A stretch of DNA of 64,000 nucleotides from SIG437 sp045648985 (lineage in GTDB: Bacteria; Bacillota; Clostridia; UBA1381; UBA9506), in assembly GCA_045648985.1 (NCBI GenBank), contig JAZROZ010000032.1, positions 23,961-87,960 on the forward strand. Direction: 5' to 3'. The notes under the pieces are model-generated. The model searched no databases and was not told where the DNA came from. It worked only from the letters and a program-made list of their open reading frames with translations. The stretch's first letter is position 1. Every line of letters begins with the position of its first letter. Position numbers and translations under genes: made by a program. Below are positions 25,000 to 32,263 of the stretch, in pieces.

Positions 25000-25542
25000 T
25001 TATTTTAAAATACTATTTTCGCCTTCCTCAAGAAAACCTTTAATCCACATATACACTTCAGGTTGAGAGAAACTGATATCTCCCAAAACTGATTTAACCT
25101 CTTTAGTATCGAATACAAATTCATTTTCGTTAAAACTGTGTTTATAGATAAAATCAATATTCTCATGTGAAACAACAGTTGCAAGGATTGTGCCGACAAT
25201 ATCGCCTAAAGGCTGCCTGTCGATATGATTATGTGTGAAAGTGGCTTTAACAACCGTCCCTTTTCCTAAAACAGAATCAATTGTAAAATTACCACCGGTA
25301 AGCTCAGCCGCATGTTTAAAAAGCGGAATGCCAAGACCGACTTTTCTAGTTGTTCTGCTTGTAGTAAACGGGTCAACTACCCTTTTTAAAAGTTCATCAC
25401 TCATACCCTTGCCGTTATCTCGGATTGAAATCTCAAGAATATTTTTTTTAGTATCCTCAACAATTTCTATCGAAACAACTGTAGCACCAGCTACTATTGA
25501 ATTTTGAACAATATCGGTTATATGTAGCGAAAGCTCTTTCAT
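25000..25542 (-). CDS. HATPase-domain protein in the hydrogenase operon
   Basis: 180 residues with a GHKL ATP-binding fold: N box HITDIVQNSIVAGA, G1 box IRDNGKGMSDE, F/G2 region TTRKVGLGIPLFKHAAELTG and GKGTVVKATF. No histidine phosphoacceptor or sensor domain is present. The C-terminal 70 residues have no recognised motif. It lies two bases after hydC and is a regular member of clostridial hyd operons, but its role is unknown; regulation by ATP-dependent protein binding or Ser kinase action is possible. Distinct in length from the second HATPase at 28571. Confidence 0.82.
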   Translation of the reverse strand: MKELSLHITDIVQNSIVAGATVVSIEIVEDTKKNILEISIRDNGKGMSDELLKRVVDPFTTSRTTRKVGLGIPLFKHAAELTGGNFTIDSVLGKGTVVKATFTHNHIDRQPLGDIVGTILATVVSHENIDFIYKHSFNENEFVFDTKEVKSVLGDISFSQPEVYMWIKGFLEEGENSILK

Positions 25543-25544
25543 GA

Positions 25545-26030
25545 TTAATATTTCTTAAGAATTTCAGCCATTTCTCCAACTTTAAGTCTTCCGTAAACAT
25601 CATCATTGATTGTAAGAACGGGAGCAAGACCGCATGCACCGATACAACGAGTTGCATCAATGGAGAATTTTCCGTCAGGTGTACATTCACCAACATCAAT
25701 TCCTAAAATCTCCTTGATTTCTTCTAAAATTTCGCCCGAGCCTTTAACGTAGCATGCTGTACCAAGGCAAACACCAATCTGATACTCACCCTTAGGATTA
25801 AGGCTGAACTGACTGTAGAACGTAACAATACCAAATATTTCAGCAAGAGGTACACCGGTTTCTGTTGATATAATCTTCTGAACTTCAATCGGAAGATATC
25901 CGTAGATTTCCTGTGCCTCGTGAAGAATCTGAATTATAGCGCCCTGTTCTTCTTTGTGTTGATTGATCATAGCAAGCAGTTTTTCTTCCTGCTCTTTTGT
26001 GCCTTTAAATGGCATATTCTTTTGATCCAT
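25545..26030 (-). CDS. hydC: Hydrogenase subunit HydC (NuoE-like [2Fe-2S])
   Basis: 161 residues from ATG at 26030 following GGGAGG; an in-frame TTG six bases upstream is less suited. A helical N-terminus is followed by IEVQKIISTETGVPLAEIFG, and the thioredoxin-fold [2Fe-2S] ligands in GVCLGTACYVKGSGE and RCIGACGLAPVLTIND. It is the small electron-transfer subunit of HydABC. First gene of the hyd operon, with a Rex-like operator in its promoter. Confidence 0.95.
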   Translation of the reverse strand: MDQKNMPFKGTKEQEEKLLAMINQHKEEQGAIIQILHEAQEIYGYLPIEVQKIISTETGVPLAEIFGIVTFYSQFSLNPKGEYQIGVCLGTACYVKGSGEILEEIKEILGIDVGECTPDGKFSIDATRCIGACGLAPVLTINDDVYGRLKVGEMAEILKKY

Positions 26031-26087
26031 AAACAAAAACCTCCCATTATAAATTAATAAATATTATAAACTTTTTTCGAATTCTGC

Positions 26088-26115
26088 ACTATAAAGATTG
26101 TTAAAAAAATAACAA
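26088..26115 (-). promoter_or_regulatory. Promoter of the hydC-hydA operon
   Basis: Minus strand TTGTTA (26110-26115), 16 bases, TATAGT (26088-26093). The -35 is embedded in the Rex-like palindrome. Confidence 0.55.
26098..26115 (-). promoter_or_regulatory. Rex-type redox operator
   Basis: TTGTTAAAAAAATAACAA is 18 bases long and fits the clostridial Rex operator TTGTTAANNNNTTAACAA with one mismatch. It covers the -35 of the hyd operon. Rex releases DNA when NADH/NAD+ is high, so the operon would be switched on under reducing conditions. No rex gene is in the window. Confidence 0.65.
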
Positions 26116-26178
26116 TGCATAAAGCAGAACACTTCCTCATAATTATAACAGTTTTACTTAGAAAAATCTATATTTTTA

Positions 26179-26895
26179 TCAAAATTCAGTTAGAAAATAT
26201 TTTATAAAAAACTCTGTCAAAAAATCTCTCATTTTGTCGCTTTTGCACAAATGGTTTTCTTTTTCAGCAATATCTCCTAAATTGTGCGCATCTGAGTTTG
26301 TTAAAATGCTGAAATTACTATAATTCTCTTTCCATTCGTTTAGGTTTTTAGCTGTAATTTCCACTGCCTTAATATCGACATCAGGTGGCAGAAAGCCAAG
26401 ATTTGATATTACACTATAGCTATTTCTGTCAATATGAGCAGGCACGGCTATACCACCAATTTCGTGCACGACTTTAAAAACCTCCTGAAAACTAAGTGTT
26501 GTAGCACTTACCAAAAGGTTTTCTTCTATTCCTGTTATTTCGTCATTTTCGTCCATATATAGCTGATTACCAAATGTTTCAGGACTGTTCTTTATACCCA
26601 GCATACTTGATTTTACAATATCCTGCATCTTTTCTGCAGAAGCAATATCGGGAAAATAGCATACAATATGTACTTCCTCTTCTGTTTCTACTTCCATACC
26701 GGGAACAACAATAATATCATACTGCTTTGCTGCTTTCATTAAAGCTCGCACATTACCGCAAGAATTGTGGTCTGTAAGGGCAATTATATCAAGCCCCTTA
26801 ATTTTCGCCATTCCTGCAATATTATTTGGTGTCATATCATCATCGGCACACGGCGAAAGTGCCGAGTGAATATGAAGATCATAGGCATATTTCAT
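26179..26895 (-). CDS. PHP-domain phosphoesterase-like protein
   Basis: 238 residues from ATG at 26895, which overlaps the preceding stop as TGATG. PHP metal-binding motifs are DLHIHSALSPCADDDM, IIALTDHNS, VVPGMEVETEEEVHIVCYFP, AVPAHIDR and ILTNSDAH. This form without a polymerase or histidinol-phosphatase domain is regularly placed with DRTGG and [FeFe]-hydrogenase-like genes in Clostridia. Substrate unknown. Last gene of the five-gene sensor-like module. Confidence 0.85.
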   Translation of the reverse strand: MKYAYDLHIHSALSPCADDDMTPNNIAGMAKIKGLDIIALTDHNSCGNVRALMKAAKQYDIIVVPGMEVETEEEVHIVCYFPDIASAEKMQDIVKSSMLGIKNSPETFGNQLYMDENDEITGIEENLLVSATTLSFQEVFKVVHEIGGIAVPAHIDRNSYSVISNLGFLPPDVDIKAVEITAKNLNEWKENYSNFSILTNSDAHNLGDIAEKENHLCKSDKMRDFLTEFFIKYFLTEF

Positions 26896-27218
26896 CAAAT
26901 TAGTTTACCTATCTGGGCACAAAGCTCATATGCAGTTTTTTCTGATGATAAAATATAAACATTCTCGCCGTCTGCTTTAACTTTTGCAGTTTCATCAGGA
27001 CTCAGATTTTCAGGCAAAATAATACACGCAGCCTCAGAAAGAGTTGCTACCGCTACTGTGTTTATGTTTGTTTGCACAGTCACCCAAATATTACCACTTT
27101 CAACGTGTGACATAGCTAAACTCAAAAGGTCACCCACATAGCAACCTGTTATTTCTTTATCTGTTCCTACTGTTTTGACAGTTAAATTCAATTTTTCAAT
27201 AATCTCTGAAACTTTCAT
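26895..27218 (-). CDS. DRTGG-domain protein (copy 2)
   Basis: 107 residues: VSEIIEKLNLTVKTVGTDKE, ITGCYVGDLLSLAMSHVESG, NIWVTVQTNINTVAVATLSE and a final alpha/beta part. This is the DRTGG fold, also found beside CBS domains and in regulatory parts of phosphotransacetylase-like proteins. No catalytic residue is evident. It lies three bases after the hydrogenase-like gene, and the module holds a second copy at 29011. Confidence 0.78.
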   Translation of the reverse strand: MKVSEIIEKLNLTVKTVGTDKEITGCYVGDLLSLAMSHVESGNIWVTVQTNINTVAVATLSEAACIILPENLSPDETAKVKADGENVYILSSEKTAYELCAQIGKLI

Positions 27219-27221
27219 AGT

Positions 27222-28532
27222 TTACCTCTTTTCTTCTAAAATCTCAACTGCCGATGAACGTGGCGCATGACTTTCAATTTCCATCATTTCGCGAGCTAAT
27301 GCACCAAGTCTTTCTCTGATTTTAAATATGCAATCTGATTCAGATGCATAGCCTCTTACGATATCTTCTGCTAAGTCACGACAGCTTGGAGAACCACAAG
27401 AGCCGCAATCAAGATGAGGAAGTCCCTCTAGAATTTCATCAATCCTGTTTGACATTTCCATTGCCTTAAAAATATTATCATCAAGACGCATTGCTGTACT
27501 TCTTTTAGGAGTTTTATCCCAATTGACATCAACCCTAGAGAGTACATCTATACCGGTTTTATTAATATCCTGACATAACTGTTTTATTTTTGACCGTGCA
27601 ACAAAGCTGTTTTCAACGGTGAGCGGTCCACCTACACATCCACCTGGACAGGAAAGAGCCTCGACAAATTCGATATCTTTAAGTTTTCCGTTTTCGATAT
27701 CTTCTAAAACATTAATAACATTATGTATTTCATCAACGGCAATTTGTTTTTTAGCTCCTGTTGCATCTGCTTCTCCACCACTTGTTGCCCACAAAATACT
27801 CTCTCCACCTGCATCAGATTTTTGTGTTTTAACATCCGTTTTACCAACCGAGTCGGTGATTTTCAGGCATACATCACTCATAGAGAAAACACCATCAACA
27901 GCAGACTGGCAAACTGTTAGGCTTGCTTTAACACTTGTTACCTTCGCAGCGCACGGGCTTATAAAAAAGACACCAATTTTTTCAGGTGCAAGCCCTGTCT
28001 TTTCTATGGCTATTTTTCTGGCTGCCTGAGCAGAAATCTCCATTGGTGAACGGAGTGGGACAAGATTTTTAAGTAACTCGGGAAATCTTACCGCAATAAG
28101 TCTCATAACGGCAGGACAAGCCGATGAAATTGCAGGTTTTGGGAGCTTTCCTTCTGCCATTAACTCTTTTGTTTTTTCAGTTACTGCCTGTGCTCCAATA
28201 GCAACGTCAAATGTATCGTCAAAGCCTAATTTCAAAAGTGCCGTGAGTATTTTCTCCGGGTCCGTTGTTTTGCTGAACTGACCATAAAACGCCGGTGCTA
28301 CCAAAGCAACGTTATAGTCGAAATTTTCCATTATTGCAAAGGTATCCGTTATGGCTTTTTTTGCATGATATGGACATACTCTTATACATTCACCGCAATC
28401 AATACACTTTTCTTTAATTATCTTGGCTCTACCACCCTGTACTCTTATTGCCATTGTCGGACATTTTTTTATACAGTTTGTACAACCTTTACATCTATCT
28501 ACGTTCAATGTTACGGAATGATAGTATTTCAT
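27222..28532 (-). CDS. [FeFe]-hydrogenase-like protein, putative H2/redox sensor
   Basis: 436 residues. N-terminal two-cluster ferredoxin domain (CKGCTNCIKKCPTMA, CIDCGECIRVCP), then a hydrogenase core with L1 SSACPAVMRL, L2 ISPCAAK and L3 EALSCPGGCVGGPL, and a C-terminal CGSCGSPSCRDLAEDIV Fe-S motif. All four H-cluster Cys ligands remain, but the proton-relay Cys before the L1 ligand is Ala and the L2 Glu is absent, as in sensory (group C/D) enzymes. No PAS or kinase domain is attached; the neighbouring HATPase could act in its place. Sensor function is inferred. Confidence 0.85.
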   Translation of the reverse strand: MKYYHSVTLNVDRCKGCTNCIKKCPTMAIRVQGGRAKIIKEKCIDCGECIRVCPYHAKKAITDTFAIMENFDYNVALVAPAFYGQFSKTTDPEKILTALLKLGFDDTFDVAIGAQAVTEKTKELMAEGKLPKPAISSACPAVMRLIAVRFPELLKNLVPLRSPMEISAQAARKIAIEKTGLAPEKIGVFFISPCAAKVTSVKASLTVCQSAVDGVFSMSDVCLKITDSVGKTDVKTQKSDAGGESILWATSGGEADATGAKKQIAVDEIHNVINVLEDIENGKLKDIEFVEALSCPGGCVGGPLTVENSFVARSKIKQLCQDINKTGIDVLSRVDVNWDKTPKRSTAMRLDDNIFKAMEMSNRIDEILEGLPHLDCGSCGSPSCRDLAEDIVRGYASESDCIFKIRERLGALAREMMEIESHAPRSSAVEILEEKR

Positions 28533-28570
28533 AATACCAAAATCACCCTCCTTTAAACATTTACTATATA

Positions 28571-28996
28571 TTATTTTATGTGTATAACAAGTTCTACTGT
28601 AGTACCTTTGTTTACTTCTGTTGTGATTTTCATTTCATCGGTATATTTCTTCATATTGGGAAGGCCCATACCTGCACCAAATCCAAGCTCTCTTACTTTT
28701 TCGCTTGCCGTAGAATATCCCTCTTGCATTGCCATATCAACATTTGGAATTCCAGGCCCGTTGTCTGCAAGAATTATCTTAATTTGTTCAGGTGTGATGA
28801 TTACATCAATATATCCACCATTTGCATGGATTACCATGTTGATTTCACCTTCATACATAGCAATCGCAACTCGTCTTATAATCTCAGGGCTTATTCCAAG
28901 TTGCTTAAGCATCTGTTTTACAGCTCCTGATGTTCCGCCTGCAGCTGTGAAATCATCACCATCAACAATGAAACGTTTTGATATTTCATTTGCCAT
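28571..28996 (-). CDS. Anti-sigma-factor-like HATPase of the sensor module
   Basis: 141 residues from ATG at 28996, ten bases after AGGAGG. GHKL motifs: VAIAMYEGEINMVIHANGG (N box), LADNGPGIPNVDMAMQEGYS (G1), GFGAGMGLPNMKKYTDEM (G2) and NKGTTVELVI. The short single-domain form and the position of the motifs are like RsbW/SpoIIAB serine kinases. No anti-anti-sigma gene is adjacent. It sits between the first DRTGG gene and the hydrogenase-like gene. Confidence 0.85.
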   Translation of the reverse strand: MANEISKRFIVDGDDFTAAGGTSGAVKQMLKQLGISPEIIRRVAIAMYEGEINMVIHANGGYIDVIITPEQIKIILADNGPGIPNVDMAMQEGYSTASEKVRELGFGAGMGLPNMKKYTDEMKITTEVNKGTTVELVIHIK

Positions 28997-29010
28997 AGCT
29001 ATCAAACCTC

Positions 29011-29355
29011 CTATTTCTCTGCATTAAGACCACTTGAGTAAAGCTTTCCGCATGCAACATAAAGGGGCAGTTCTGTTGAAAGAAGAATAAGTTTCCTTTC
29101 TTCTGCAAGATCAATTACACTTTCTTCAGGTTTTTTTCCTCTTACAAATATTATTGCTTTCATATCAAGCATTTCTGCTGTTCTGATTACCTGCGGATTT
29201 AAAAGACCTGTTAAAAGTAATGCCTGATCCTTTACAAAAGCTAAAACGTCACTCATGAGGTCACTTCCGCATGCTGCAATCACTTCTGTGTCTAATAATT
29301 CTTCCCCCGTTAAAACTTCGGCATTTAAAATTTCCTTTATCTCTGAAATCTTCAT
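29011..29355 (-). CDS. DRTGG-domain protein (copy 1)
   Basis: 114 residues: ISEIKEILNAEVLTGEELLD, VIAACGSDLMSDVLAFVKDQ, ALLLTGLLNPQVIRTAEMLD, and AIIFVRGKKPEE. DRTGG-type fold, about the size of copy 2 but with little identity to it. First gene of the module DRTGG-HATPase-hydrogenase-like-DRTGG-PHP. It probably is transcribed from just downstream of the fum terminator or by read-through; no clear promoter was seen. Confidence 0.78.
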   Translation of the reverse strand: MKISEIKEILNAEVLTGEELLDTEVIAACGSDLMSDVLAFVKDQALLLTGLLNPQVIRTAEMLDMKAIIFVRGKKPEESVIDLAEERKLILLSTELPLYVACGKLYSSGLNAEK

Positions 29356-29383
29356 TATGAATTCTCCTTTTCAAATGTTTATT

Positions 29384-29428
29384 TTAAAAAAGGCCGTGCT
29401 AATCCAATTTGAATGTTTGACACGACCT
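29384..29428 (-). terminator. Terminator of the mdh-hdr-flx-frd-fum operon
   Basis: Minus strand AGGTCGTG (29421-29428) pairs with CACGGCCT (29391-29398) with one G-U, followed by TTTTTT. The 22-base loop is long, so some read-through into the DRTGG module is possible. Confidence 0.6.
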
Positions 29429-29468
29429 ATATAAATTATGAAAGTTACTTTAATAAAAGATTATTTTT

Positions 29469-30029
29469 TTAATTGTTTTTGCCGTTTAAATATGTTTCTC
29501 TACCTTTTTCGTAAAGGTTATTTCCCTCACTATCTATGATTACAACAAGCGGCATATCTTCAACATAAAGCTTCCTTAATGCTTCGGCACCTAAGTCTTC
29601 ATATGTAATAAGCTCTGCTTTTTTTATACATTTAGCAAGGAGTGCACCTGCACCGCCAATTGCTCCAAAATAAACACCTTTGTATTTTTTCATAGCATCT
29701 ATCACTTCGGGAAGACGCGCGCCTTTTCCTATCATACCTCTTGCTCCAACTGACATCATAGTCGGTGCATACGCATCCATTCTACCACTTGTTGTAGGAC
29801 CTGCTGAGCCAATTACCTGACCTGGTTTAGCAGGAGTTGGTCCAACATAATAGATCGTAGCATCTTTTGGGTCAAATGGAAGTTCTTCGCCATTAGCGAG
29901 TGTCTCGCACATTCTTTTGTGTCCTGCATCACGAGATGTATATATCGTACCTGTTACTAAAACCTCTTCACCCATTTTTAATGATTTTGCAAGCTCTTCT
30001 GTTAATGGAAGTGTAATTTTTCTTGCCAT
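29469..30029 (-). CDS. fumB: Class I fumarate hydratase, beta (C-terminal) subunit
   Basis: 186 residues. Conserved GEEVLVTGTIYTSRDAGHKR, YYVGPTPAKPGQVIGSAGPT, TSGRMDAYAPTM, GARGMIGKGARLPEV and YFGAIGGAGALLAKCIK. This is the beta half of the heterodimeric Fe-S fumarase (TtdB-like), with the alpha half four bases upstream. It interconverts malate and fumarate; because fumarate reductase is in the same operon, dehydration of malate is the likely direction. Tartrate dehydratase is the alternative, less likely here. Confidence 0.92.
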   Translation of the reverse strand: MARKITLPLTEELAKSLKMGEEVLVTGTIYTSRDAGHKRMCETLANGEELPFDPKDATIYYVGPTPAKPGQVIGSAGPTTSGRMDAYAPTMMSVGARGMIGKGARLPEVIDAMKKYKGVYFGAIGGAGALLAKCIKKAELITYEDLGAEALRKLYVEDMPLVVIIDSEGNNLYEKGRETYLNGKNN

Positions 30030-30032
30030 ATG

Positions 30033-30875
30033 TTATATCACCTCCGTCTTATGTCGTGTTACGTGGCAATTAATATTAATCGCACACGGCATACCTGCAA
30101 TATGGGTCGGCATTGTTTCGATATTTAAGCCAATTGCGGTTGTTTTTCCGCCAAAGCCTTGCGGACCAATGCCTAAATTATTGATTTTTTCAAGCATTTC
30201 TTTTTCTAAATCTGCATAGTATGGGTCAGGATTGGATGAGTCAATCGGTCTCATCAATGCCTTTTTAGCAAGTAATGCCGCTTTATCAAATGTACCGCCT
30301 ATACCTACACCTACAACCATTGGAGGACACGGATTTGGACCTGCAATTTCAACAGTTTCTAAAATGAAATTTTTGATTCCTTCAATGCCATGTGAAGGCT
30401 TAAACATCATAATTCTACTCATATTTTCACTGCCAAAGCCCTTTGGACCAACTGTGATTTTAACGTTTTCGCCCGGTACTATTTCTGTATAAATCATAGC
30501 AGGAGTATTATCTCCCGTATTTCCTCTTCTAACAGGGTCCGCTACAACTGATTTTCTCAGGTATCCTTTGTCATAGCCACGTCTTACACCCTCGTTGATA
30601 GCATCAGTTAAATCTCCGCCAACAAAGTGAACGTCCTGACCAATTTCCAAAAATACACAAGCCATTCCCGTATCCTGACAAATGGGAACGTTTTCACTAT
30701 CTGCAATTTCAAAATTTTCTATTATATTATCAAGTACACCTTTTGCGATTTCACCATCTTCACAGGCTCTGCAGTTTTTAATGGCGCATTTCACATCTTC
30801 GGGAAGATGATTGTTTGCATCTATACAAAGCTTTTCGATTACATCTGTAAGCTTACTTACATTAATTTCGCGCAT
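30033..30875 (-). CDS. fumA: Class I fumarate hydratase, alpha subunit
   Basis: 280 residues. Alpha half of the [4Fe-4S] fumarase: PICQDTGMACVFLEIGQDVH (first cluster Cys), GDNTPAMIYTEIVPG, GPKGFGSENMSRIMMFKP, GPNPCPPMVVGVGIGGTFD (second Cys), and IGPQGFGGKTTAIGLNIE with AININCHVTRHK at the end. Follows the dicarboxylate exchanger gene in the same transcript, after an intercistronic stem-loop. Confidence 0.93.
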   Translation of the reverse strand: MREINVSKLTDVIEKLCIDANNHLPEDVKCAIKNCRACEDGEIAKGVLDNIIENFEIADSENVPICQDTGMACVFLEIGQDVHFVGGDLTDAINEGVRRGYDKGYLRKSVVADPVRRGNTGDNTPAMIYTEIVPGENVKITVGPKGFGSENMSRIMMFKPSHGIEGIKNFILETVEIAGPNPCPPMVVGVGIGGTFDKAALLAKKALMRPIDSSNPDPYYADLEKEMLEKINNLGIGPQGFGGKTTAIGLNIETMPTHIAGMPCAININCHVTRHKTEVI

Positions 30876-30893
30876 TGCAATTCTCCTTTATAC

Positions 30894-30928
30894 TAATGTA
30901 TACGGAAGATTATCTCCCGTATACATTA
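30894..30928. repeat. Intercistronic stem-loop before fumA
   Basis: TAATGTATACGG (30894-30905) and its exact complement (30917-30928) form a 12-bp stem with an 11-base loop. No T-run follows on the minus strand, so it is more likely an RNA stability or processing element than a terminator. Confidence 0.6.
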
Positions 30929-30942
30929 TATCAATTATTATT

Positions 30943-32250
30943 TTATAATAAAACACCTATAAACTGACATGAAAGCACAATTAAAACAAGTGCCAACGGA
31001 TATGTTGATGCATAAGCAGAGGCAACATCATCCGTTCCTGCAACACCTATAAGAGTTCCTAAAGCAGGAGTTGAAGTCATTCCGCCCGTAATTGAACCAA
31101 GTGTATTTAAAAGTGGAAGCTTGCAAACTTTTCTTGCAAATATATATCCAACAACCATTGGGATTACTGTAATAACAATACCTGCAAGGAAACCATATAG
31201 AACAATTGCTATACCATATGGTGAGCTTTGAATCTGTGAAACAAGCTGAACACCGCCATCAACACCTGCACCAATTAAGAAAAGCATAAGACCAAATTCT
31301 CTGAATACTTTAAGTGTACGGTCATCAATTTTGAGGCTGATAGGTCCTATATGACCAAAATGAGCAAGAATAAGCGCCATAATAAGCGGCCCGCCTGTCA
31401 TGCCAAGTGAGAAACATGCTCCGCTATAGCCTGCACTTGTAAGAGGTATTTTAATTGTGCCTAAAAAAATTCCAAGCACAACAGCTAAACCAAATGCAGC
31501 AAGACCAAATCCATCAATAGAAAAACGCTTCTTAGAAGTATCCTCTATTACTGTACCTTCTGCAGCATCAGCTGCATCATCAGCACTGCCTGATTTTTTT
31601 GATGAAGTTTCTGTTGTAATTAATGCTCTTTCTTTTGCCATATCTGCTTTTAAGATTTTAGGCATAATCTGAACAAACAACACAACACCTACAACACCAA
31701 AAGGATATGAAACAGCCTGACCAAGTGCAACCATACCTGAATTATCGCCAGCTACCTGTTTAGCAGCTGAAAAGGCAGGGGTTGATGTTAATGCACCTGA
31801 TAAAACTCCGCTTGCAAATGATGAACCGATACCCGGAATCATTGCAAAAACTACTGTTAACAACGCTCCGACAATAATAATAATTGCACCCATCGGGACA
31901 TATGTTTTAATATTTTTCTTTAAATTACGGAAAAAATTTGGTCCTGCAATTGAACCAACGGATGTAACAAAAAGAATTAGACCAACATCGCCTATAAAGT
32001 TATACAAATCTACCGAAGATGCATCAGCACTTTCAATAATGAACTTCTTTAAAATAGGAATTGTTTGAAGTCCATCGAGTGTAAATAGATAACCAAAGAG
32101 TAATGCTATAAGGAAAACACCAGCTGTTCCTAAAGATATGCCTTTGATTTCTATTCTTCCGAGCAAATAACCGAGCAAGCAGATAAAAAAGGCACCTGCT
32201 AAAATTACTGCAACCGAGCTTGGATTAATAATGCTTTCTATAATTGTCAC
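30943..32250 (-). CDS. AspT/YidE-family (AAEx) dicarboxylate exchanger, putative succinate exporter
   Basis: 435 residues from a GTG start at 32250. About ten to eleven hydrophobic helices in two halves, each with a family signature: VTSVGSIAGPNFFRNLK and SGALTSTPAFSAAK in the first, FLIGAGVDGGVQL and GGMTSTPALGTLIG in the second. A 50-residue charged loop (about 210-250) replaces the usual TrkA_C domains. The aspartate:alanine exchanger and Corynebacterium SucE succinate exporter belong here. Its place between frdA and fumA suggests export of succinate or malate/succinate exchange (inference). Confidence 0.8.
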   Translation of the reverse strand: MTIIESIINPSSVAVILAGAFFICLLGYLLGRIEIKGISLGTAGVFLIALLFGYLFTLDGLQTIPILKKFIIESADASSVDLYNFIGDVGLILFVTSVGSIAGPNFFRNLKKNIKTYVPMGAIIIIVGALLTVVFAMIPGIGSSFASGVLSGALTSTPAFSAAKQVAGDNSGMVALGQAVSYPFGVVGVVLFVQIMPKILKADMAKERALITTETSSKKSGSADDAADAAEGTVIEDTSKKRFSIDGFGLAAFGLAVVLGIFLGTIKIPLTSAGYSGACFSLGMTGGPLIMALILAHFGHIGPISLKIDDRTLKVFREFGLMLFLIGAGVDGGVQLVSQIQSSPYGIAIVLYGFLAGIVITVIPMVVGYIFARKVCKLPLLNTLGSITGGMTSTPALGTLIGVAGTDDVASAYASTYPLALVLIVLSCQFIGVLL

Positions 32251-32263
32251 TTAAACTCACTCC

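Noticed and set aside
29356..29383. Promoter directly before the first DRTGG gene
   Set aside because: No pair of -35/-10 boxes with 16-18 base spacing was found. TTGGAT with AAAATA is too weak to list.
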